Source of the DNA: Membranipora membranacea
Lineage: Eukaryota; Bryozoa; Gymnolaemata; Cheilostomatida; Membraniporidae
Length of the DNA: 60,000 nt
Direction: 5' to 3'
Assembly (NCBI GenBank): GCA_914767715.1
Contig: OU612071.1
Coordinates: 24,055,681 to 24,115,680, forward strand
In this document: in pieces, positions 10,305-22,442 of the stretch
Layout: each line of letters opens with the position of its first letter
Numbering within the stretch: position 1 is the first letter of the stretch
Notes under the pieces: generated by a model
Databases searched by the model: none
The model's input: only the letters and a program-made list of their open reading frames with translations
Told to the model about the DNA's origin: nothing
Made by a program: the position numbers and the translations under genes

Positions 10305-13300
10305 GGGGTGTCTTTCAATTAGAAAGAGCGATACTTTACTAAAGCAAATTATCACTATCGCATCACTCGAAATTATTGCCCACTTGGTCTTTCAATTAGA
10401 CAACATCACTCCCAAATCGCTCGCTCAGAATGTATATAGTTCAATCATTGACTGAACGATTTGAAAGTGAGACCCCTAGCAGGTATTGCTCACTCACCTT
10501 GTGAGCGATCAGATTGTGATTTTGGTTTTTAAGTGTTGTGTTATTTGTAATCTGTTAAAATGTTAGAATCCGGCTCCAAATGCAATAATCTCAGTGCCCT
10601 AACTTCATATCTAGATAGGGTGAAAGAAAGAGGGCTTACACGGTTTTCATCAGTAATAATACATCTGGTAAAAAAATCCAAAACTAAGAATTGCGAAAAA
10701 AATTCATCCTCAGCCATTCATATTTGTTGAGCCAACCTCAGCTGTTTCAGGGGAAACAAATTTGATCCATAGTCAATATATTATATATGTGCCGAAATGT
10801 GAGTTGCTGGCAGTCAATGTAACATTGTGTATACCCTAAGAGAGTTAAGTATTTGCAGCAGGGAAAATTCACAAATAGCTACATTTAAAGCAAGCTAACA
10901 TTTGCTCTCATTTCTTCATATAGACTCCCACCTCCGCTAGAGGAGTAATTTACTGCAAATCATCTTTAGACAACTATCCTGAATATTATGTAATATCAAG
11001 TTTATTGTCCTATTGTATTTAGAGTGATATATGAATGTCTCAAAAAACTCAATATTCATACCCGTGTATATATATATATAATATGTGGTTTTAGATCAGA
11101 AGATGATTTGATGGTATTCAGTAGCTAATAAACCATGGCTCCCCGCCAGAAATTGCCAGAAGATTAAACCGTGAGTTACTTCAATACCATTGGACTTCAC
11201 TTTCGATGATGGGATTACTCTAGTGGAGTAATGTTAGTTCAATAGGAAAAGTTTGCATTTCGAGAAGATGGCTTGAAGTAATAAAATTATGGCTAGCCAG
11301 CATTTTCTCAACTCCGTCACTTGACATTAACTTCCAGTGGGTGACCTCACGTTCAAAGTTTTAAGATACTTGGGTTTTAATGAGCTCATTGGATGGTTGT
11401 GACAGGGTTGTCACATCCAATTCTTGAGAAAGGCACCCAAGTGCCTTCGGAGTTCTCCTCTATTACAAAAACTAAGTGCAGACAACCATTGCAGTACTAA
11501 CAGTCTGCTGAATAACAATAAAAAAAGCATGGCTGTAAATGCTGTTGGCAAATTCCCACATGATTATAATATAAGTTGTATGTCAATTAAAATATTTTCA
11601 CCACTGCATTTCCGGTTGCTCCAATCCTAGTAAAATCCAAGTAAAACGATGTTGTCTTGTGTTGATGGCTGGAGGGGGAGCAGCTCCAAATATATGCAAT
11701 TTAGATTAAAATTTTTCTTGAGGTAGAGAATGTTTTACTTTTTGTCACCATGCTCAGTAAATAACCTAACAAAGAGTCAAGTAGATGTCGAGCACATAGT
11801 GCTTGCTTTCCAATCTAGTCAATGCAATGTCACAGTGTATGTTATGTCATTATCCCTATCGTTTTATCCAATTTTATCCCCCCCCCCCCACCCAAGGTAT
11901 GTATGGGCTTGAATGATCACCAATGCTTATCTATCAATATTTTGGGAGTCACCAGCAAAATTATTATGTCAAACAATGTGATCCTCTGATTCATGATTGT
12001 TGCTACATCACTTAGACGCGTATTATATATAGTTTTTTTGGTGATGGGTTGCGGTAAATATACCAAATATATCAAATTGAGGATACTTTAGCCAGCGACA
12101 CGTTGACACCCTCCCCCTAATTTAGCCACAATCGCTCTGAAAGTATGACACGGTGATTGATATACATTTTTCTTCTTTTCAGACTATAATTGAGACTCAT
12201 GGTGATATAGAGCGGACACCAGTCATGACACATCAAATATGCACCATAAGCACCTCCTCCGATAGTGAACTGTCACAAAAGTCACACTCTTATATCTGCG
12301 CAGCACTATGTTGTCACTGCACACTGTTGAATAGATAGATCAAAAAGTAGTGCCACATAAACTTTCCCCATATGATAATTGATAGGGATGGGCACATGCT
12401 CTCATTATATCAAAGTTTCAAGCTGTTCAGTGTTCACATTTGTATTGATATATCAATTGACTTTAGGGCATTTCTTGCGCCTACTGGTATTTTATTATCC
12501 TGTTGACAATCGCAGGAGGCCTTCTAGGGTTGATGATTTTGAATGCCAATGTTTTGTGGGTTAACATATGCAAGAGTAACATCTAAACTTTTTAGTATTT
12601 TCTACTGATTCAATTTTTTTTTGGACAGTTTATTGTTCTCACCTCGTCGATTATTCATAATTTTCCATTCCAATGCTTTGCATCCTATCAGGCATCAGTG
12701 AACTTTAGTTCAATGCAGGTATTCCTACTGTGGATTAACATGTATATTAGTTATATTTAAGAGTACAATGAGTACGACTTGTTTTTTAAAATAAACAGCT
12801 TTCAATTCATTTCCAAAACATGATCAAAATCACTCGACAAATAGGCTGAGCACTAGGTTCATGTTGATGCACTGATCTTATATCTTGTCATATATCATTA
12901 GATGATACATTTGGTTGTCGGCTGAACTGTGTGGGTGAGTCCGGTTGAGGTTGGTGAGAGGGTCGGTCTACCTCTGTATGTCCGAAACAAGAAGTGTCAT
13001 TTGTATAGCGCACACATACATATTGAGGTTTGATCACAGCAATGAACTCCCTCTTCATTGATCACAGAATGGTTTCTCAGGCATTGTGTTTAGCAATGGC
13101 AGGCAAATTTACAAGTCGGTTTATCCCTGTGTTAAGCTTCTTATGGCTCATAGAGGGTTGCAGTTAGGTGGGAATCGGTGCTGCTAGTACACATTTTTTG
13201 GTTAGTGAGGTCCAAGACTACTATCCTGGTTAGTAGTTAGTACAATGCAGTTTAATAATTTTTAGAAATTAGTACAAAGCAGCTTACCCTTTGATAGAGG

Positions 13301-13742
13301 ATTATAGTACGATGGCACTGCTTGCATAAACTTTGCTAATATTGAACCCTCCTTGCTATAATCATCACCATGGTAGTATCATTGCTCGTAAAGAGTTAGT
13401 TATTTTTTTTGTTTCTCATCTAAAGAAAATTCCCTGTCCAGTGGTACAAATGATGACTCTGTAAGACCGGTGTGAGAGTATTTGTGTTCAGATATATACA
13501 AAATAAGTCAAGTTTTACACTTTTTTGTGTGTTTCAATACCTCATCAATCATTTCTGTTATTGCTGGGTGGTTAAAAGTTAAATAGATAGATCAGGAATC
13601 TTGTTTAGAAGAAGTTTATTTAAACTTTCCTTCTACACCCTCTAGATTTTAAGATATATCAATTTTCACAACCCCTTATCATTTTTAGGAATTTCAACAA
13701 GAATAGCTAACCAGAGGGATTATATAGATGACACACTAAGGG
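10305..13742. other. Gene-free stretch, nothing recognised
   Basis: I see no conserved protein, RNA gene or clear repeat boundary. The open frames at 11424-12564 have no recognisable homology. There is a poly-C/A run at about 11879-11891 and (TA)n near 11067. It may be old transposon debris or intron. Confidence 0.4.
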
Positions 13743-15807
13743 TTAATCTACGCTCCTTGGGATTTTTTAGAGTGGATGGCTTTCATTAGCTGTTTGTTGG
13801 CTGAAGATGTTCTGGGCATGGAGCGCAAGCTCTGAATTTTATGGCATGTGGGTAGAGAGAAGCAAGGGTAAATCAAACCAAGGACTAACAGCTTCCCCTG
13901 TTACTTCTTGATCAAACAGACCTATTGTTCAATGACACAATAGAACTCGTTTGTACGATATGTCTGATGGTCACTGTAAATTCTAAATATATCAATGCAG
14001 GCGATAACATTAAGCTGATAGCTTTGAAAGATTGTCTGCTACAAGGCTGTCCAGGCAATTATTTACCGCTCTAAATCTTAACTGATGTAATGGCCCTACA
14101 AGCTCCTAATCTGGCAACCCAGCCGCCTGTCTAAGCTACTGGTCTCATATATAACAGAATAAATATCAGTGTGGGTATTCCTTTGGCAGGAATTTGTTGA
14201 AATGATTGGAACAAGGAGTAAAAGTACTCCTTGATTGGAGCTCCAGACTATAGCTGCATTGTGGAAATCTTGTCGTAATGGTCGAAACTTCTAGGAAATG
14301 TATTCTGTAGACCACATGGAACTGATGCATCGATGTTGTTTTGCCCGATACTAGCCACATCACTAAATTACATGCAATTGATTTGAAATGAAATGTTAAA
14401 ACAATTAAACCTTTTTAGTTGAAAATCGTATTAATCTGGAGTAGGTTGGTGAAATCAGTCTTGATATTCATTGATAAACCTTTAGGTTGAAAGAACTTTC
14501 AACACACCAAACTTTTCAATGCATGCATTCAATGGCTACAATGTACAGTTCAATCTGCCTGATCACTTTCAATGGGATTTGCTTATTGAATTGAACAAGA
14601 TTCTCAGTGTCTATTTGCCAATTGTTTACCTTTTACTTGACATCAACATCTTAGCCAAGCAGCTGAGTTCAAGCATAATTGGATGTATTGTTGTTATCCA
14701 AGTTGTTTACCCATGAAGTCATAATCAAGATAAGCCAGTCAGAATGTTAATTTTGTTGACATTGGCATTCATAGGCAACCTGCACAGAACTTAAAAGGTA
14801 CCAGTAGATTTAAAAATGGTTAACCCTTTGGGTAAACACACAGATTATCGTAATGAGCTAGCAGCAGATTATCAAGAGCTGAGCCAGATACAACCACTGT
14901 ATGTTGTATCTGGCTCAGCTCTTGTAGTTGACCAAGTAGCAGAGGAAAATCAATGAAACATGGTTGCAAATACCGGATAATAAGGGCGCAAGAGATTTAT
15001 TTGCAAAGCAATCTCATTTTTGGCATAGTTACTCTGTACTATGATGAGCTTGGAAGCAGAGTTTGGTGAAATAATTCGATGAAAATATACAAATGGAATT
15101 TGGTCAACCATCTAGTATTTTTCATAAAAGGTTAAAACTTCCCGCCCCCTCACTCTTCTGTCAAAGAATGATCATGATTGTACTTTCACCAAAACAACCA
15201 TCATTGTAAACATGTACATTCGCAAAATTAAAAACTCATCGCATTCATTATCAGCAGCAAAAGACAGGAAGTTAGGTCAGCTTACGATGACATCCGGTCT
15301 CTCTAATTCCACAAGTGTGTCATGATGACTTGTTACAAGTGCAATGGAATGTGTGTGTAGGATTAACTACCAGCGACAATTAATTCGATAATTAAAAATT
15401 TTGACAAGGAATATTGAGGTAATTAAGTCATTATGCCTGTTAAAGGCTAACCTCCCTGCTTGTGGCACACAAGCTGACAGCTTAAAATGTATTACTGTAA
15501 ACGTTGTTGTCTTGTCACTAGCCTAACATTTAAATACTATCTGTACTAGTGCCAACACCTGCTAGGGAACTACCATCCAAGAGTGAGAGAGAAAAATGCC
15601 ACAATTGCTTCCTGTACACCATATAACTGAGATGGCTGGGAATGATAAAGTTAAACATCAAGAGCTCCTTTGTAGACAGGTAATGAATGTATACCAGGTT
15701 TACAATAGATTTACCTTTGCCTCTCTCTACCCACATACCATAGCATTCAGAGCTAAATCCTTGCTCAGAGCCATTCAATCTCAAAAATCCCAAGGAGCGT
15801 AGATTAA
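13743..15807. mobile_element. Element with ~120-bp inverted ends and TTAA flanks (piggyBac- or Kolobok-like target)
   Basis: At the left edge TTAA is followed by TCTACGCTCCTTGGGATTTT; at the right edge AAAATCCCAAGGAGCGTAGA is followed by TTAA. Similarity of the inverted ends continues inward with drift (left about 13747-13880, right about 15690-15803), including a shared block around ATGGCATGTGGGTAGAGAGA / ATGGTATGTGGGTAGAGAGA. No transposase frame was found inside, so it is a non-autonomous or decayed element. TTAA duplication is typical of piggyBac and Kolobok families; the terminal bases match neither well enough to decide. Confidence 0.65.
14873..14924. repeat. Perfect 22-bp-stem hairpin with 8-base loop
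   Basis: CAAGAGCTGAGCCAGATACA with AC, then CACTGTAT as loop, then GTTGTATCTGGCTCAGCTCT with TG. The arms are exact reverse complements. It lies inside the TTAA-flanked element. It is short for a microRNA precursor and the stem has no bulge, so I do not call it one. Confidence 0.9.
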
Positions 15808-15814
15808 GACTATG

Positions 15815-18800
15815 CCAATAATCGATTCCGTGTCAAAATGCCACGGCCAAAATGCCATTGGGACAAAATGCCATTGCCATAATGCCATTGTCATAATGCC
15901 ATGGCCATAATGCCATAGGTGAAAACACCACTGTACAATATACCAATGCCAAAATACCAGTTGTACAAAACGCCAGTTGTGTCAAAATACCAGTGGATAT
16001 AAAGCCAGATGTGTCAAAATACCAATGGATATGAAGCCAGATTGGACATAATACCATGCGGGACAACATACCATATCCCAAAATACCATTGCCAAAATGC
16101 CAAAATATATAACCAAAGGAGATCAATCCACGTTGTATTTTTTTGGGTCACATTACAGCTGCGGTTTGCTTGATCAGAGTAGGGGGTGGTTCAGTTGGTT
16201 AGAGCCATCTCCTTCGCTGTTCAAGTCTCGAAGTTTCTTCGTTCAATTTCAATGATATCTGGGGTTTGTTGGGATCTACAAACTGAGAGCTAGTGACTTG
16301 TAATAAATATTTCTCAACCATTCTTTAGAATAATATGACAATAACTTTGGATTATTACCAACTTTTTTTTGAAAGCCAAGTCTTGACTCATCGCTGCCCT
16401 AGAGACTCATGCTTACTAATGCCATTGATAAGACTACGATGATTGAGCATAGAGCAGGTTATCTCTGTATTTATTAGTTGTATAAAAATTTACAGTTACA
16501 ACTAACAGGAAGGAAAAACTCTGTTCACACAAAATGAACTTTCACGGTTAGGCCATGGCCATAGTATTCAGCAAAGTCATTTAATAGGGGCTTGTGACTC
16601 ACAGGATGTTCACAACTTGAATTTCATGTTGTAAATCTAGTATAAATGATGATGATGGATATGGATAAGTTTTTAACATCTCTTCTGACCATATACACAT
16701 TCAACAAAATTTGTTTTCCTACTCGAGGGAATAAAAGCTACATAGTCTACAGAGCCGTTTCGTCAAAATGTGGTGTTACTATGCAGAGCTTTTGTTTCTC
16801 TTAAATAGTTATGTAATGTAACTTCTTTTGATTCCAATTTTATATGTTCAACACAAAACTTTACTGGAGGATTTAGCTCCCCACGAACTGACTTATTGTT
16901 GGTGACATCAACATTGATTTGAATCCAGAAAAAAATTTTGACTTAGCTTCAAAAGACTAAAGCAAGTTGAGTTGAAGCCAATACTTTTATATTCTTATTA
17001 GGTCCCGAACCAGAATTTGTGAAACCAAAATAATTATTTTATATTATCTATTACTATTATTAAATCCGAACATAAAAATGTGCACCTTAGATTTAAACTT
17101 TTCAGATCAACAATTCCTTACGGATGAACACAACTAAAATAAATTAATGTGTTATTATAAGAAATTATACAATAACAAAATTGTTACAGAAATATCTGAC
17201 ACCAACTTTCAATGCAAAACCAAGCTCATGCATTGATAATGCCAGCAACAAAGTTAGCGCCAGAAAGCATCAACGTCCTACTATCAAGAAACCTTGGATG
17301 ACTAAACAGTTATTTACACTCACCAAAGAGGGTACTAAACTTCACAAAAAGCGAAAAGCATTCAAAAACCATAGAGGAAATTTAAAAATCATTGTAACAA
17401 ATTTGGCATTAGATGGACGCAGTACAACTGACACAATCAATATTATAATGGAACAAATTTACGGCCATTTTATTGATGGAAGAATCACCCAAGGTTTAAT
17501 TTTATATCTTTCAAAAGCTTTTGATACAATAAATCACAGCGTTCTAATAAGTAAACAGATATTTTTTTCAGATATTATTCCCCCTCATAGCGACTGTTAG
17601 AAAATTATCTTTTGAATAGAAAACAGTTTGTATTGGTAAATGAATTAAGTCGGTTTACTGCCTGTCATGATCGGTGCTCCCCAGGGTTCGGTTCTTGGCC
17701 AGCACTATTTATAATTTATAATGTTGACCTTTTAAATGTATCACTTGATCTAAATTGAAATTTTTTTTGCTGACAATACTAATAATTTTAGCACTGAACC
17801 TGAAATTACGAAGAGCAATTTACCTCTGATAAATGAATGGTGTATCACCAACTGTCTTGTCATAAACTATGAGAATACCTTTTTGAGACCTCGAACAACA
17901 TTTTTAACCAGAAGAATAACAGCTCATATTCCGGAACTTTTTTAGAAGAAAGAGGAACAGCATAACTATCTATGAACATTTTAGAAGCCTGAAAAAGGAA
18001 TTAGATTTGACCCTGATGATGATACAAGCACTCGGTCCAGCCATTGAGCAGAATCTAGAATTAGAGTTCTGGGGCCACGCATGTGATAGCCAGATAGGAC
18101 TCTGTGTGACGTCAAGGGAATTAAACCAGGGGTCACAGTTCTCATATTTTTGAAAAACTTAAAATCATGCCATTACAAATGCTTTTTGAATATAAAGTTT
18201 TGAAACTTTTATTAATTTCATACTCAATTCAAAATATTTTCAATACGATAACAAACCATGGATACAACGCTTGATCCAACAAACTTGAATTTATGAAAAC
18301 CAATAACAAGCGAGGAGAGAGGTCCTTGTTAAGAAATTGCATAGGCTTCGTCAAAAAATTCATACCGGGGGTGTGGGTAGGGCCAGAGTGCAATCATGCT
18401 AGCCTTCATGACGCCGGTAATAGCATCAGAAAAGACCAGTTAAAACCCTTCAAGCCAAGACATAAAGATGGTCAAATTTAGAGAGTCAATTAACTTGCCA
18501 TAACCCACAGAGTTGGCGACTTGACGGCACAATATTTGGCTGCAATTTCTGCAACACACACTAGCCTTCAGTACAATGGGGCCCAACTAACCCAAGAGAA
18601 AAAAATTCAAATGTAGAAACTTCGAGACTTGAACAGTGAAAGAGATGGCTCTAACCAACTGAACCACCCCCTACTCTGATCGAGCAATCTGCAGCTGTAA
18701 TGTGACTGAAGAAAAGTACAACGTGGCTTGATCTCCTTTGGTTATATATTTTGGCATTTTGGCAATGGTATTTTGGGATATGGTATGTTGTCCCGCATGG

Positions 18801-19038
18801 TATTATGTCCAATCTGGCTTTATATCCATTGGTATTTTGACACATCTGGCTTTATATCCACTGGTATTTTGACACAACTGGCGTTTTGTACGACTGGTAT
18901 TTTGGCATTGGTATATTGTGCAGTGGTGTTTTCACCTATGACATTATGGCCATGGCATTATGACAATGGCATTATGGCAATGGCATTTTGTCCCAATGGC
19001 ATTTTGGCCATGGCATTATGGCCGGGTACCCAATAATC
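15815..19038. mobile_element. Foldback (TU/FB-like, possibly MULE) element with 9-bp target duplication
   Basis: The direct repeat CCAATAATC flanks the element (15815-15823 and 19030-19038). The inverted repeats are about 420 bp (15824-16243 and 18615-19029) and highly similar. Their outer part is a degenerate minisatellite built on ATGCCATTGCCAAAATGCC-like units; the inner part holds a tRNA-like stretch with A-box TGGTTCAGTTGG and B-box GTTCAAGTCT (16187-16228 and its mirror image). The middle carries a decayed LINE. A 9-bp duplication with repeat-rich long inverted ends fits foldback elements and the MULE superfamily. No transposase of its own is visible. Confidence 0.85.
16880..17870 (+). 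pseudogene. Decayed non-LTR retrotransposon (CR1/L2-like) endonuclease-RT fragment
   Basis: LIVGDINIDLN at about 16889-16921 matches the catalytic GDxN motif of AP-type endonucleases. The open stretch 17181-17600 contains KPWMTKQL, then RSTTDTINIIMEQIY and LYLSKAFDTINHSVL, the finger and palm blocks of LINE reverse transcriptase. After a stop and frameshifts, APQGS appears near 17678, followed by a changed catalytic box (ADN in place of ADD) near 17770. Much of the frame between blocks is missing. It is a dead copy inside the foldback element, either inserted there or carried by it. Confidence 0.75.
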
Positions 19039-19659
19039 AGTATTAATACTGCATGCTTTGACACCAAGTATGTTTTCTAGCATCAGTCAGCATATTTTCG
19101 GTAGTTCTGTGGAGAATATGGCCTCATTCGCATATCACTTTTCTCCACTTAGGCATGTAGGGCGATTAATACAAAGTAGATCCTCGCTCAACTGGTGAGC
19201 GATGTTGTACTTTTTTATTAGTAGCAAAGTTTTGTGATAATTCTGCTAGCATAATTTAGCTGATGTATTCTATTTATGCAGTTGCCGCCTACATTCTCAG
19301 ATTGCACAAGATATGCTTAGGGTAGGCCTACAGTAGAACACAGAAGAGTTGAACATAGGTATTTTTTCGGCTCATCATACTCAATACTAAGAGTTTTCTG
19401 TGCTTACAAAAATTGTGAGGAGGAAAATTCGAATGGAATGCTTTCATTGTAGCAGCTAACTTGCCTGGTCATCTAAATACAAACTCATTGAATACAATGT
19501 CAATCCAATTATATAATATTGACTAGAACTGGGCTAGAACAGTAAAGGATTATACTATAACAATACAATAGCAATAATGAATGTAGTTTATTTGGCAGGC
19601 AGGGTTAATTATACAATAATGTTGCTGGTTGGGTAATGATATATGGGGCATGAACCATG

Positions 19660-21350
19660 AAACTCAGTGTATGTCCTGAAAATCTGAGGTCTGTAGCTCA
19701 ATAATTGCTTAATATGCCAGCTACAAAAGAAGCTTTCTCTAAAGCATCACAAATCAGTAAAATAATGTGTAGGCACATTTTCTTTTTAGCAGCAGCATGG
19801 CTTCGAATGGTCTGACACCACAAATTTTTATATCATTGGATTGCTCATCTTCTGAGGAACACAGTGGTTGCTTTCTTTAGTAAACAAGGAAAATATCTAT
19901 TAACATATCGAAAGCTTTATGGAAAACAGTTAAAAAATGATATAAATTGCTGCCCTGCTGCCGGCTTATGTATGCAGTTATTCTACTTTCATGGGGGCAA
20001 AGAAATACACAGTTTGTGAGTGTGTCCTGAAAATCTGAGGTCTGTAGCTCAATAATTGCTTATGCCAGCTAGAAAAGAAGCTTTCTCTAAAGCATCACAA
20101 ATCAGTAAAATAATGTGTAGGCACATATTCTTTTTGAGCAGCAGCATGGCTTCGAATGGTCTGACACCACAAATTTTTATATCATTGGATTGCTCATCTT
20201 CTGAGGAACACAGTGGTTATTTTCTTTAGTGAACAAGGAAAATATCTACCAACATATCGAAAGCTTTATGGAAAACAGTTAAAAAATTATATTAATTGCT
20301 GCCCTGCTGCCGGCTTATGTATGAAATTATTCCACTTTCATGGGGGGGGGGGCAAAGAAATACACAGTTTGTGAGTGTGTCCTGAAAATCTGAGGTCTGT
20401 AGCTCAATATTCTCTTATGTCAGCTACAAAAGAAGCTTTTTCTAAAGCATCACAGATCAGTAAAACAATGTGTAGCCAAATTATCTTTTGAGCAGCAGCA
20501 TAACTTTTAAAGGTCTGACAGCACAAATTTTTATATCATTGGATTCCTCATCTCCCGAGGAACATATTTTCCTTTTTTAAATTAAATTAACACTATCTTC
20601 CAACATTTCGAGAGCTTTAGTGAAAACAGTTTGAAAATGATAAAATTGCTGCCCTGCTGCCGGCATATGTATGCAACTACTCCATTTTCATGGCGGGCAT
20701 TTTTTGAGTATGATCTGAAAATCTGAGGTCTGTAGCTCGACAACTTATTTTGTTTGCAACAAAAAAGGATTCCTCTTTACAATCATTATGATTTATAGCC
20801 ATATTGAGAGTATAAAAAATTTGGCACCAACTCGAACCCAGAGCTCTGCGTTGACGAAATAGAGAATTATCCACTGACCTACACAGACATGTTGTATCAA
20901 AATAAGAGTGTCTGCCTTAAATTTAGTGGAGCATGAATTCTGTATTACAATAATTACATTACATGAATACACACACAATCAGCATATTTGTGCACAGCTA
21001 AATCATCGCAAATCAATAAAATAATGTAGAAGCACATTTTCTTTTGAGCAGCAGCATGGCTTCAAATGGTCTGACACCACAAATTTTTATATCATTGGAT
21101 TGCTCATCTTCTGAGGAACATAGTGGTTATTTTCTTTAGTAAACAAGGAAAATATCTACCAACATATCGAAAGCTTTACGGAAAACGGTTAAAAAATGAT
21201 ATAAATTGCTGCCCTGCTGCCGGCTTATGTATGCAATTATTCCACTTTCATGGGGGGCAAAGAAATACACAGTTTGTGAGTGTGTCCTGAAAATTTGAGG
21301 TCTGTAGCTTGATAATTTTTTATGCCAGCCACAAAAGAAGTTTTTCGCTT
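19660..21350. repeat. Tandem array of ~350-bp unit, about five copies with one 220-bp interruption
   Basis: The block TCCTGAAAATCTGAGGTCTG recurs at 19674, 20025, 20380, about 20713 and 21285. Spacings are 351, 355, about 333 and about 572 bp; the last includes a unique insert near 20780-20990. The copies share TTTTTATATCATTGGATTGC and TGCTGCCCTGCTGCCGGC. It is a non-coding, satellite-like array. The stretch from 21350 to 22050 holds nothing I recognise. Confidence 0.9.
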
Positions 21351-22056
21351 TATAATTTATATGAATTTTGGCCTTTTCGAGATGTGGAGATAACTCGGGT
21401 TCACAAAATTACCTTATATGCCCTGAGCAGGGTACTTAAAACAAGTAAATTTTAAGTTCTGTTCTGCTCCTGTTCGGCCTCAAGAGAGTGGCTGATCATT
21501 CCAATGAAGCATAGTGATATTCGGACCAAAGACTCTTACAAAGGGAGAGGGTGATTTGAATATACCTGATCAGCTATTTATTTTGGTCGCCACGCCAATT
21601 CATATATAAAGGCGCAACCGCCGCATTTGATCCAGATGGATTGACCCGGTTGCCAAAGTTCTCAACAAGAATATGAAAATATTTTGAATGATGGCACAAT
21701 TGTCATTGGATGGTACTTGCTTACTACTTTTGCGGTTAACATCCATTAAACAGTTTCCTAATTTAGTTTGGTTATAGGCAAATTAAAGTGGCAAGATAAC
21801 AAAAGCCGCAACACAACCAATCCTTCTTCAGGCTTCCTTCCAATAACAACTGTACGTCTGAAAAATAGACTTTCACTTTTTTATTATTGACATAATTTAC
21901 CTATATTCGATATCAATGTCAAGGCTGGGGTATTCTTCACATTTTATTGAAGTATTATAATGACTGCCACAATTTTTGATAAACTTTTTTTAGGACCTCA
22001 ATCTCTGATTTGCTGGAAATTAACACAATGCAAAACACCAACAAACCAACAGTCAG

Positions 22057-22168
22057 TGTGTTAGGAGTTATCTTCTCATGCACTGATAGAGGGAACTCCC
22101 AAATTAAATCTCACAGCTCTCTTATGTGAGGAGGTTGGATTAGTGGTTTTTCTTTTTTCTTCTGATGG
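22057..22168 (+). repeat. 5' LTR, first part (BEL)
   Basis: The 112 bp match 58748-58860 of the 3' LTR with about six differences. It begins TGTGTTAGGAG after GTCAG and ends at CTTCTGATGG, where homology stops abruptly. The remainder of the same LTR is at 37989. Confidence 0.85.
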
Positions 22169-22385
22169 GTGATATGGGGGATATATTCAAAATCTCCATT
22201 TTCAATTTTGCAAGTAATTTAAGTCTCTCTATCCATGCTCTGGCATCAGTGATAATAATGATGTGCATATGGAGCTAAGGTACTGTATAAATTAAGATAT
22301 ATCTTTCTCCTCTTCTCACTTCTCTTAGACTTCTGTGATTCAATTTTATTCTTCAATGAATGATGATGATTGTAATATGTTGTAG

Positions 22386-22442
22386 GCTAGTGACAGTGTT
22401 GATGGATGGATAGACAACCACAGGAATGAGTGCCTGGAGTGA
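22386..22442 (+). CDS. Candidate terminal exon (unidentified)
   Basis: It follows ATATGTTGTAG and reads ASDSVDGWIDNHRNECLE before TGA. It is polar and looks like coding sequence, but only 18 residues are visible. No upstream partner was found. It lies just inside the 15.8-kb insert. Confidence 0.2.
   Translation, partial: ASDSVDGWIDNHRNECLE

Noticed and set aside
15833-19036. Two ~100-codon hydrophobic frames (MISFGYIFWHFGNG...) in opposite orientation
   Set aside because: Both are readings of the minisatellite in the foldback arms; the identity comes from the inverted repeat, not protein conservation.
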